Below are positions 8,576 to 16,068 of a DNA stretch of 64,000 nucleotides, piece by piece. The notes under the pieces are model-generated. The model was given only the letters and a program-made list of their open reading frames with translations. It was not told the DNA's origin and searched no databases. The position numbers and the translations under genes were made by a program. This stretch comes from Acetothermia bacterium 64_32 (GTDB lineage Bacteria > Bipolaricaulota > Bipolaricaulia > Bipolaricaulales > Bipolaricaulaceae), in NCBI GenBank assembly GCA_001508155.1, contig LGFI01000004.1, positions 48,918 to 112,917 on the forward strand, written 5' to 3'. Within the stretch, counting starts at the first letter, position 1, and each line of letters begins with the position of its first letter.

Positions 8576-9763
8576 TCAGAGGATCACCAGGCTCTCCAGG
8601 TCCCGGGGGTAATAGGTGAGGATCTCCATCCCCTTTTCGGTGACCAGCACCGTGTCCGAGTGGCGGAAGCCGGCAAACCCAGGGATGAAGATCCCCGGCT
8701 CCACGCTGAGCACCATCCCCGGCTCAAGCACCGTCTCGTCCCCGATGTCCAAGAACGGGGCCTCATGGATCCCTATCCCCAGCCCGTGCCCGGTGTGATG
8801 CCGCCAGTACTCCATGATCCCCCGCTCCTCATAGACCTTCCTCACCGCGGCATCCACCTCTTTGCACGGGACCCCCGGCCTTATCGCCTGAAAGGCAGCT
8901 TCCTGAAGCTCAAGCATGAGCTTAAAGTACTTTTCCTGCTCTTTCGTCGGCTCGCCCACGATCATGGTCCGCTCGAGCTCGCTGCGGTAGCCGCCTATCG
9001 CCGGGCCTGTCCCGGTGATGAGGACATCCCCCTTTCGGATCACGGCGTTGCGGGTGAGGGAGTGGGGATAGGCGGAGTACTTCCCGATCTGTCCCCGGAA
9101 GCCCACGAAAACCGCCTCCGCCGAGCCGGTGAAGGACCTGTCCTTTTCGCCATAGGCCTTGACCATGGCCATGGTGGCCTTAAGGCTCGCCCGCAAGCTT
9201 ATCTCGTTCTCAAACAGGCCCGGCCGCGTGTACTCCTGCAGGAGCCGATGGGCCAGGTTCCCCCACCTCACGCTTTCCTTTATGAGGAAAATCTCCTCGT
9301 CGGACTTTATCCGCATCATCTCCTCGACGAGGTCGCGGGCGGGCTCTATCTTAGCCCGGGGAAGGAGCTCACTCAGCTTCGGGCCCCGATACCCGTAGAC
9401 GGCCGGAGCCCCGTCCCCATCGCAGCCGATCCTCTTTTCCGCAAGGCCTAGCTCCTCCAAAAGGTCCTTCAGGTAAAGCATGGGATGACGGATGGAGGGA
9501 TACTCCGGGTATTTTCTTACGATAACATCGTAGGCGTAGAGCTCCACGTGGTCCCCCTCTAGCTCGGGCACGAAGAACCAGGCCTTCCCGCCCGCCAAGA
9601 TGAGGCACATGGGACGCTCCGTAGCGATGAAGCTGAAGTTCGTAAGGTAGAATATCTGCTGGGGATCGAACAGGCACAGGGCGTCAAACCCCTTGTTTGC
9701 CATCCGCTCGAATACCCGCTCCCTCCGCCTTTTTAGTTCCTCCTTGCTTATCTCAAGCCGCAT
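8576..9763 (-). CDS. M24B peptidase-like protein with altered metal site
   Basis: 395 residues with a creatinase N-domain and an M24 catalytic domain. Compared with canonical prolidases, three of five metal ligands are changed: the first Asp is lost (VLITGTGPAIGG), the second is replaced in RSELERT, and the final Glu is replaced in FRHSDTVLV. The His in HHTGHGLGIG and the Glu in SVEPG remain. Such sequences form a recognised M24B subgroup often labelled Xaa-Pro peptidase, but like creatinase they may act without a metal pair. The gene overlaps the upstream amidohydrolase stop by 11 bases. A C-N hydrolase acting on proline-like or N-methyl compounds is possible but unproven. Confidence 0.8.
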   Translation of the reverse strand: MRLEISKEELKRRRERVFERMANKGFDALCLFDPQQIFYLTNFSFIATERPMCLILAGGKAWFFVPELEGDHVELYAYDVIVRKYPEYPSIRHPMLYLKDLLEELGLAEKRIGCDGDGAPAVYGYRGPKLSELLPRAKIEPARDLVEEMMRIKSDEEIFLIKESVRWGNLAHRLLQEYTRPGLFENEISLRASLKATMAMVKAYGEKDRSFTGSAEAVFVGFRGQIGKYSAYPHSLTRNAVIRKGDVLITGTGPAIGGYRSELERTMIVGEPTKEQEKYFKLMLELQEAAFQAIRPGVPCKEVDAAVRKVYEERGIMEYWRHHTGHGLGIGIHEAPFLDIGDETVLEPGMVLSVEPGIFIPGFAGFRHSDTVLVTEKGMEILTYYPRDLESLVIL

Positions 9764-11039
9764 CCTCCCCTCCTTGGCTCCACGGCTCCCGGACGGGGCG
9801 GCGCCGCCACTCCGGGGAAGCCGATACCACCTTCCCCTCCTTCATCACCCAGCTCACCTCGCCCAGGACGGCGATGTCCTGAAGCGGATCCCTATCCACC
9901 ATGATGAGATCGGCCACCTTCCCCGGCTCGATCGTCCCCAGCTCTTCCGCAAGGCCCAGGGCCTCGGCGGCCGTCTTGGTAGCGGCCTGGATCGCCTCCA
10001 TGTTGGAGTAACCGTATCTTGTGAGGAATTCTATCTCCCTATGGAGCATCGCAAACGGACGAGTGGCCCGGATGTTGTCGGTCCCGGTTGCCACCTTGAC
10101 CCCGTGCTTGTGCACGATCTCCATCGTCCTCGGGATGTCCTCCATGATCCCGGTATACACCCTGAGCGTCCCCTCTATCCGCTCCCGATCAGGGTGATAA
10201 CGATATTCCCCTTCTTTTTGGTACTTTTCTTTCAAGGCCTTGGCTTCCTCGAAGATGTCGTGCAGCACCCACAGGGTGGGGACGAGGACGATCCCCTTTT
10301 CGGCCATGATGGCGGCCGTCTCCTCCTCTATTGCGATCCCGTGTTCGATGGTGTCTGCCCCGGCGAGGGCGGCGGCTTTCGTCGCGCTGAAGGTGCTGGC
10401 GTGGACGGCGACCCGCATGCCCAGGCGGTGTGCTTCCTCCACCCCGGCCTTGAGCTCATCGATTGTGAACTCGGAAAAGTCCCCGTGGCGATTTGAGGCA
10501 AGGAGCTTGATGAGGTTCGCCCCGGCCTTCCTTTCCCGTCTCACCGCCTGTTTCACCGCCTCCGGGCCGTCGGCCTCCAGGGCGGAGCACCAGTCCACCG
10601 GGCCGGAGCCATGGCCCCCGGTGATGCAGATGCCCGCCCCGGCGGCCAGAACCCGAGGCCCCAGGACCAACCCCCGGTCGATGGCCGTCTTGAGGGCGAG
10701 GGCTATATAGCCGGAACCGAGGTCCCTGACGGTGGTCACCCCGGCCTGCAGGGCACACCGCAGGTTCCTCAGGGCCACCACCCCGGCGTAGGCCTGCGGC
10801 AGGCCCCGGGGCGGGGTGGGGACGAACCCGGGGTAGTAGACGTGGACGTGGCAGTCTATCAGCCCCGGGAGCAGGAACCTCGCCCTGGCATCGATGATCT
10901 CCACCCCTTGTGGAATGGGAACCTCCCCCTCCCTCCCTACCGCGGCAATCTTGCCCTCTTCGACTAGAACAACGCCGTCTTCAATCGGTGGCGCTCCCGT
11001 GCCGTCGATGATAGTGCCACCCACGATGGCCGTTTTCAT
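9753..11039 (-). CDS. Amidohydrolase family protein (imidazolonepropionase / Xaa-Pro dipeptidase-like)
   Basis: 428 residues of the metal-dependent TIM-barrel amidohydrolase superfamily. Visible ligands are HVH in LIDCHVHVYY, a candidate carboxylated Lys in NLIKLLAS, His in VAVHAS, His in TIEHG and Asp in ATGTDN. The C-terminal IEPGKVADLIMVDRDPL is the family closing motif. Several members of this group cleave Xaa-Pro or Xaa-Arg dipeptides, which fits the neighbours (M24 protein, peptide permeases), but the substrate is not determined by sequence. A ribosome site (AGGAAGGAG on the minus strand) precedes ATG 11039. Confidence 0.85.
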   Translation of the reverse strand: MKTAIVGGTIIDGTGAPPIEDGVVLVEEGKIAAVGREGEVPIPQGVEIIDARARFLLPGLIDCHVHVYYPGFVPTPPRGLPQAYAGVVALRNLRCALQAGVTTVRDLGSGYIALALKTAIDRGLVLGPRVLAAGAGICITGGHGSGPVDWCSALEADGPEAVKQAVRRERKAGANLIKLLASNRHGDFSEFTIDELKAGVEEAHRLGMRVAVHASTFSATKAAALAGADTIEHGIAIEEETAAIMAEKGIVLVPTLWVLHDIFEEAKALKEKYQKEGEYRYHPDRERIEGTLRVYTGIMEDIPRTMEIVHKHGVKVATGTDNIRATRPFAMLHREIEFLTRYGYSNMEAIQAATKTAAEALGLAEELGTIEPGKVADLIMVDRDPLQDIAVLGEVSWVMKEGKVVSASPEWRRRPVREPWSQGGEDAA

Positions 11040-11049
11040 CTCCTTCCTC

Positions 11050-11877
11050 CTAAACCTTCACATCCAAGAGGTCCCTGAGCCCGTCCCCTAGGATGTTGAA
11101 CGCTAGCACCGTGACGAAGATGGCCATCCCCGGGAAGATGATGGCGTGGGGCGCCTGCCTTATGTAGGGGCGGGCGGTGTTCACCATGAGGCCCCACTCC
11201 GGGGTGGGGGGGGAGATCCCCACCCCCAGGAAGCTCAGGCCCGCGGTGGTCAGGGCGGCGGTGCCCATGTCCATGGTGGCCAGGACCAGGATGGGGCCGA
11301 TGAGGTTGGGCAGGATGTGTCTTAGGATGATCCGGGTGGGACCGGCTCCCAGGGCGCGCGCCGCCTCCACGAACTCCTCTTCCTTGAGGGCCAGCACCGA
11401 CCCCCGGGCCACCCGGGCATAGGTCGGAAGCGCAAACACCCCGATGGCCACGATAACCGGAACCAAGCCGCTCCCCAACACCACCGCGATCAGGATGGCC
11501 AGGAGTATCCCCGGGATGGAGAGGAGGACGTCCACAAAGCGCATCACCAAGAAATCCACCGTCCCCCCGAAGAAGCCGGCCACAAGGCCGATGGCCACCC
11601 CGGTGGTGAGCCCCACCAAAAGCGCCGAGGCGCTCACAAGGAGCGTCACCCTCGCCCCGTAGACGATGCGGCTGAACACATCCCGCCCCAGCTCATCCGT
11701 CCCGAGGAGGTGCCCCTCCCCAGGCGGGGAGAGGATGTGACGAACGTCGCACCGGTTCGGGTCATGGGTGGCGATCTGGGGGGCGAAGATGGCCAAGGTG
11801 ATAATCCCCAGCACCACCAGGGCCGAGAGAAGCATCAGTTTGCTTCCAAAAAGCCTTTTTGCTCCTCGCCTTTTCAT
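11050..11877 (-). CDS. Peptide ABC transporter permease, DppC-like (second system)
   Basis: 275 residues. The N-terminal membrane helix is followed by LLGTDELGRDVFSRIVYG, the DppC signature. The EAA loop (VEAARALGAGPTRIILRHILPN) and the terminal FNILGDGLRDLLD are present. It is immediately downstream of the partner permease. No ATPase gene follows in this operon, so the ATPases of the first system at 5742-7699 or unlinked ones must be used. Confidence 0.92.
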   Translation of the reverse strand: MKRRGAKRLFGSKLMLLSALVVLGIITLAIFAPQIATHDPNRCDVRHILSPPGEGHLLGTDELGRDVFSRIVYGARVTLLVSASALLVGLTTGVAIGLVAGFFGGTVDFLVMRFVDVLLSIPGILLAILIAVVLGSGLVPVIVAIGVFALPTYARVARGSVLALKEEEFVEAARALGAGPTRIILRHILPNLIGPILVLATMDMGTAALTTAGLSFLGVGISPPTPEWGLMVNTARPYIRQAPHAIIFPGMAIFVTVLAFNILGDGLRDLLDVKV

Positions 11878-11878
11878 C

Positions 11879-12829
11879 TCAGTCGTAGGTTATCCGGGGA
11901 TCGATGGCCACGTAGACCAGGTCTACCAGGAGGTTTATCAGGATCACCCCGATCGAGATCACCAGGACGGTTGCCCGCACCACCGGGAAGTCGTTCCCCA
12001 CAATCCCCTGATAGAGGTAGCGGCCGATCCCGGGCCAGGCGAACACCGTCTCGGTGATGGTGGCCCCGGCGATGATCACCCCGAACTGGAGTCCGAACAC
12101 CGTCACCACCGGGATGAGGGCGTTCCGCAGGGCATGGCGAAAGATGACGGTGGACTCCCGCAGCCCTTTCGCTCGGGCAGTGGCAAGGTAATCCTCCCCC
12201 AGGACCTCCAGCATGGAGGAGCGGGTTAGCCGCACGAGGAGCCCCCAGCTGGGGGCGCTTAAGGTGATGCCGGGCAGGATGATGTGCTTGAGTCCTTCCC
12301 AGGTCCAGAACGGCCCCCCATAACCTGATGCGGGCAGCCATCCCAGCCGCAAGGAGAAAAGGAGCATCAGCATAAGCCCGAGCCAGAAGTTGGGCAGGGC
12401 CATCCCGGCCAGGGCCAGGACCCTCAAGAGGTGGTCAGGGAGGCTGTTCCGATAGACCGCCGACAGCACCCCAAGCGGGATGCTAATCAGTATCGCCAAA
12501 AGCAGGCTGAACGCCCCCAGCTCCAAGGTGGCCGGGTACCTGGCCTTCAGGGCATCGATCACCGGGCGGCCGGTCTGGATGGAATTCCCCAGGTCTAAAC
12601 GGGCAAGCTGTTTCAGATAAAGGAAGAACTGCACGTGAAGTGGCTTGTCCAGCCCATAGGCGGCCCGGATCTGATCCACCACCTCTTTGGTCGCCCGCCC
12701 CGCCCCCGGAGGGATGAGGAGGGACATGGGGTCACCCGGGGCAAGGTACAGGGAGAAGAACACCACCACTACCACCCCAAAGGCCACAAGCGCCCCAATG
12801 AGAAGGCGCCTTACGATGTAAGAAGCCAT
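11879..12829 (-). CDS. Peptide ABC transporter permease, DppB-like (second system)
   Basis: 316 residues starting MASYIVRRLLIGALVAFG with LYLAPGDPM, the DppB N-terminus. About six membrane helices are present, with the EAA-type loop at LATARAKGLRESTVIFRHAL. It forms the membrane channel with the next gene product; its stop lies 1 base before the next start. It follows the binding-protein gene, separated by a terminator hairpin, the same arrangement as in the first system. Confidence 0.92.
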   Translation of the reverse strand: MASYIVRRLLIGALVAFGVVVVVFFSLYLAPGDPMSLLIPPGAGRATKEVVDQIRAAYGLDKPLHVQFFLYLKQLARLDLGNSIQTGRPVIDALKARYPATLELGAFSLLLAILISIPLGVLSAVYRNSLPDHLLRVLALAGMALPNFWLGLMLMLLFSLRLGWLPASGYGGPFWTWEGLKHIILPGITLSAPSWGLLVRLTRSSMLEVLGEDYLATARAKGLRESTVIFRHALRNALIPVVTVFGLQFGVIIAGATITETVFAWPGIGRYLYQGIVGNDFPVVRATVLVISIGVILINLLVDLVYVAIDPRITYD

Positions 12830-12844
12830 CGAGCCCGCCCTCTA

Positions 12845-12876
12845 AAAAAGGGGAGGGCAGTCCCCTGCCCTCCCCT
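12845..12876 (-). terminator. Intrinsic terminator / attenuator after second binding protein
   Basis: On the minus strand a GGGGAGGGCAG / CTGCCCTCCCC stem is followed by TTTTTT. It lies between the second binding-protein gene and its permeases and mirrors the hairpin at 3773-3814 in the first transporter operon. Confidence 0.8.
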
Positions 12877-12881
12877 CTTCC

Positions 12882-14408
12882 TTACCCCTTCCACCACTTA
12901 TTGGCCCCGAAGAGCTGCCCCTCGGGGGTCACCTTCACCCCGTGCAGGGAGGGCGAGCCCACGTAGAGCTGCTTCACCCAGATCCCCAAGGCGGCGTAGG
13001 CGTTCTCGTCGAAGATCCGCTGCAGCTTGCGATAAAGCTCCGCCCGCTTTCCCTGGTCAACTTCGGCCTCGGCCGCCTCTATCAGGGACTGGAGCTCCGG
13101 AAGCTCCACCTGGTGGATGGACCAGTAATCGCGGGAGTCCCAGGAGTAAAGCAGGATGGGTGGGGTGGGGAAGGAGTTCTGGAACCACCAGGCGATGTCG
13201 TAGTCCCCGGTGCGCACTTGATCGTAGAACATGTGCCGCTCGGAGAGCAAAAGCTCCGAGCCGATCCCCACCTCAAGCAGCATCTGCTGGATGAGCTGGG
13301 AGCCCCGCAGCCAGTCCCCGGAGTCCGGGGCCCGGAAACGCAGCACGATGTCCTGCCCATCCTTCTCACGGATGCCGTCGCCATCGGTATCCACATAGCC
13401 GGCTGCGTCCAGGATTTCCTCGGCCTTCTCCGGGTCACAGCAGGGGGCAACCACCTCCGTTTCCTCAAGCCACGTACCGGGAAAGCCCAAATTCCGCTGC
13501 AGCTCCCCAAATCCCCCGAGCACGGCGTCGATGAGCACCTGGTGGTCGATGGCATAGCAGATCGCCCGCCTCAACGCGAGGTCGTCTAAGGTGGCCAGGT
13601 TGAATACCACATCGGCCGCGTTGACGAACCCCCAAACGTAAAGGGGGTACCCTTCTGCCTCAAGCCGCCTGGCCTCGGTGGCGGAGAACACCCCCAAAAG
13701 CAGGAAGTCCACCGAACCCCGCTCCAGCTCCACCACGGCCGTCTCCGGGCTTGGGACAAGGCGGACTACGACCCGATCGAGATAGGGTTCGCCTCCCCAG
13801 TACTGGGGGAACTTCTCAAACACCATCTGCCGGTCGCGCTCGTATTCCTCCCCCACCAGCTGGAAGGGGCCGGTGCCTGGGACGGGGTCATCCGGGCCCC
13901 GGTCGGTCCAGGCCTCGGGGTCGGTGATGTAAACGAACTCCAGCTTCCCAGGGAAGTCGGGGTCGGGCTTGGAGAGGTGGATCTCCACGGTGAGGTCGTC
14001 CACGGGGACCACCTCCTCCACGTTGGCCACGTGCCCGGCAGCCGGGAGTGCGTTCTCCGGGTCCCGGATCCGTTCGATGTTCTCCTTCACCGCCCGGGCA
14101 GTGAGGGGCCGGCCGCTGTGGAAAAGCACCCCCTCCCGCAGGTGGAAGGTGTAAACCATCCCGTCGGGGGATACCTCCCAGGAGCTCGCCAAGACCGGGA
14201 GAAAAGCCCCCGTCTCATCGAAGGACACCAAGGGCTCGGCCATGAGAAGCGCCATGGAATGCTCCCCCATGTTGGAGGCCTTATGCGGGTCGGGATCCGC
14301 TACGTAGTTGCCTCCATAGGCGATCACCGCCACCCCGCCACGCTCCTGGGAAAACCCCAACATCCCTGCCAAACCAACCACTACAAATAGCAGGACAACC
14401 CTCTTCAT
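12882..14408 (-). CDS. Peptide ABC transporter substrate-binding protein (SBP family 5), second system
   Basis: 508 residues from ATG 14408, chosen over an upstream in-frame start at 14441 because a signal peptide (MKRVVLLFVVVGLAGMLGFS) then begins at residue 1 and AAAGGAGGAAGGC lies just before it. The mature part has the family-5 landmarks ASNMGEHSMALLMAEPLVSF, FHLREGVLFHSGRPLTA and ALRRAICYAIDHQVLID. It likely captures peptides outside the membrane for the permeases at 11050-12829. It is transcribed divergently from the XRE-cupin regulator, whose operator may control it. Confidence 0.9.
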   Translation of the reverse strand: MKRVVLLFVVVGLAGMLGFSQERGGVAVIAYGGNYVADPDPHKASNMGEHSMALLMAEPLVSFDETGAFLPVLASSWEVSPDGMVYTFHLREGVLFHSGRPLTARAVKENIERIRDPENALPAAGHVANVEEVVPVDDLTVEIHLSKPDPDFPGKLEFVYITDPEAWTDRGPDDPVPGTGPFQLVGEEYERDRQMVFEKFPQYWGGEPYLDRVVVRLVPSPETAVVELERGSVDFLLLGVFSATEARRLEAEGYPLYVWGFVNAADVVFNLATLDDLALRRAICYAIDHQVLIDAVLGGFGELQRNLGFPGTWLEETEVVAPCCDPEKAEEILDAAGYVDTDGDGIREKDGQDIVLRFRAPDSGDWLRGSQLIQQMLLEVGIGSELLLSERHMFYDQVRTGDYDIAWWFQNSFPTPPILLYSWDSRDYWSIHQVELPELQSLIEAAEAEVDQGKRAELYRKLQRIFDENAYAALGIWVKQLYVGSPSLHGVKVTPEGQLFGANKWWKG

Positions 14409-14491
14409 GCCTTCCTCCTTTCTTGCTGTCCTCTGGGCCAAACCCCAAAGCTCCTGCCGCCTATCACCCCCTTTGTTAAAGCACTGCTTTT

Positions 14492-14520
14492 AGCCTAGCA
14501 AGCTGGGGAAGCCTTGTCAA
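14492..14520 (-). promoter_or_regulatory. Sigma70-type promoter for the second peptide-uptake operon
   Basis: On the minus strand a perfect TTGACA (14515-14520) is followed after 17 bases by TAGGCT (14492-14497), a weaker -10. It would start a transcript about 75 bases before the binding-protein ATG. The -35 box lies 29 bases from the divergent -35 of the regulator gene, leaving a compact shared control region. Confidence 0.6.
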
Positions 14521-14549
14521 GTTCTTAAAACCTGCTCCCAAGCCCGGGT

Positions 14550-14577
14550 TTGACTTGCCATCTTTTGAAGCTATACT
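14550..14577 (+). promoter_or_regulatory. Promoter of the XRE-cupin / hydroxyproline operon
   Basis: TTGACT (14550-14555), 16-base spacer, TATACT (14572-14577). The ATG at 14588 begins only 11 bases after the -10 ends, so the transcript would have a leader of a few bases at most. Translation may be leaderless, or start at the second ATG (14591), which has AAGAGGT ahead of it. Confidence 0.7.
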
Positions 14578-14587
14578 GTAAGAGGTC

Positions 14588-15154
14588 ATGATGGCGGGGT
14601 TGGGGGAGCGGATTGGGGAGAGGCTGGCGGCCCTGAGGCGGGCGCGGGGGCTTACGCTCACGGAGCTTGCGGCCCGCTGTGGGCTTTCGGCCAGTTTTCT
14701 TTCGCAGGTGGAGCGGGGGGTGTCTGCCCCGTCCATCGTCTCCCTTTACCGGATCTGCCAAGCGCTAGGGATTTCAGTATCCCAGGTCCTGCCCGAGCCG
14801 GGGCAAGGGGGCTCCCCGGTGCGGCAGCACTCCTCCCAGCCCCCCTTGAGGATCTCGGAGAGGGGGGCCACTTACATCTACCTCTCCGGGGATTTTCCTG
14901 AAAGGGAGCTCGAGGCCCTGGTAAACGAGTTCCCCCCAGGCTACCGCCATCCTATGGCCGCCCACGAGGGGGAGGAGTTCGGCTACGTCCTTTCTGGGGA
15001 CCTTGCCCTCACCATCGAAGACCGCACCTACATGCTGGGCCCGGGGGACAGCTTCCATTTCCCCGCCCGCCGCCCGCACTCCTACCATACCCGCCAGGGG
15101 GCCAAGGTGCTCATCGTCTCCACCCAGAGGTTCATCGAAGGAGGGGGAGGATGA
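14588..15154 (+). CDS. XRE-family regulator with C-terminal cupin sensor
   Basis: 188 residues. Residues ~5-60 form a helix-turn-helix (LTELAARCGLSASFLSQVER with VSAPSIVSLYRICQAL). Residues ~95-185 form a cupin (HEGEEFGYVLSGDLAL and LGPGDSFHFPARRPHSYH). This HTH-cupin layout is common in one-gene regulators of amino-acid, polyamine or phosphonate use, where the cupin binds the effector. The stop overlaps the activase start (ATGA). Position suggests it senses a proline or hydroxyproline compound and controls both its own operon and the divergent uptake operon; this is inference. Confidence 0.88.
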   Translation: MMAGLGERIGERLAALRRARGLTLTELAARCGLSASFLSQVERGVSAPSIVSLYRICQALGISVSQVLPEPGQGGSPVRQHSSQPPLRISERGATYIYLSGDFPERELEALVNEFPPGYRHPMAAHEGEEFGYVLSGDLALTIEDRTYMLGPGDSFHFPARRPHSYHTRQGAKVLIVSTQRFIEGGGG

Positions 15155-16068
15155 AGGGGGGCATCACCGGGCTCGTGTTCGACATAAAGAGGTATGCCAT
15201 CCACGATGGGCCGGGGATAAGGAGCACGGCTTTCCTCAAGGGCTGCCCGCTTGACTGCCTTTGGTGTCACAACCCGGAGGGGAAGGACCCGCGGCCTGTC
15301 CTTTCCTTCGTGGAGGCGCGGTGTCTCTCCTGCGGGGCCTGTGCCGCCGCCTGCCCCGAGGGCGCTATCGACTTCTCCCCCGGCTCCTTTCCCAAAACGA
15401 ACCGGGAGCGATGCACCGCCTGCGGGGCCTGTGCCGCCGCCTGCCCCACCGGGGCCCGGGAGATCATTGGCCGCCGCTACACCCCCCAGGGGTTGATCGA
15501 GGAGCTCTTGCAGGACCGGCCGTTCTTCGAGGCCTCCGGGGGCGGGATCACCTTCTCCGGGGGGGAACCCCTAGCCCAACCGGAGTTCCTCAGGGAGTGC
15601 CTGATCCTCGCCCGGAAAAAAGGCCTCCATGTGGCCCTCGACACCTCCGGGTACGCGGAACCGAGGCTCTTCCTGGAGCTCGCTCGCCTTTCGCACCTCG
15701 TGCTCTACGATCTAAAGGACATGGACGAGGAACGGCACCGGAAAAACACCGGGGTCCCCTTGGCCCCGATCATGAAGAACCTGCAGTCCCTTTTTGAGGA
15801 AGGGATTCCCGTTTGGATAAGGATCCCCGTGATCCCGGGGATGAACGACGGCCCGGAGACGATCCGGGCGTATGTGGATTTCCTGTCCCGCCTCCCCACA
15901 AAGCCCCCGGTCTTCCTCCTGCCCTACCACGACATCGGGAAGGAGAAGTACCGGAGGCTCGGGGTTCCCAGCCGGCTGGACGGGCTCAAGCCCCCTTCGA
16001 GGGCGAGGATGGAGGAGCTGGCACGGGCCTTTTCGAAGGCAGGCCTTGAGGTGCACATCGGGGGGTGA
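15151..16068 (+). CDS. Glycyl-radical enzyme activating protein (radical SAM), HypD activase
   Basis: 305 residues. A radical-SAM C-x3-C-x2-C motif (CPLDCLWC) at about residue 32 binds the catalytic 4Fe-4S cluster. Two ferredoxin-type clusters follow, each with CGACAAACP, within an insert at residues ~55-105, as in PflA-like activases of dehydratase-type glycyl radical enzymes. GGITFSGGEPL is the SAM-binding GGE region. It installs the glycyl radical on the next gene product under anoxic conditions. The gene overlaps both neighbours by four bases. The two ferredoxin motifs are encoded by an exact 29-base repeat. Confidence 0.93.
   Translation: MKGGITGLVFDIKRYAIHDGPGIRSTAFLKGCPLDCLWCHNPEGKDPRPVLSFVEARCLSCGACAAACPEGAIDFSPGSFPKTNRERCTACGACAAACPTGAREIIGRRYTPQGLIEELLQDRPFFEASGGGITFSGGEPLAQPEFLRECLILARKKGLHVALDTSGYAEPRLFLELARLSHLVLYDLKDMDEERHRKNTGVPLAPIMKNLQSLFEEGIPVWIRIPVIPGMNDGPETIRAYVDFLSRLPTKPPVFLLPYHDIGKEKYRRLGVPSRLDGLKPPSRARMEELARAFSKAGLEVHIGG
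15329..15447 (+). repeat. Exact 29-base direct repeat inside the activase gene
   Basis: Bases 15329-15357 and 15419-15447 are identical, 90 bases (30 codons) apart, and encode the two CGACAAACP iron-sulfur motifs. The identity at silent positions suggests recent duplication or gene conversion between the two cluster-binding segments. Confidence 0.85.
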
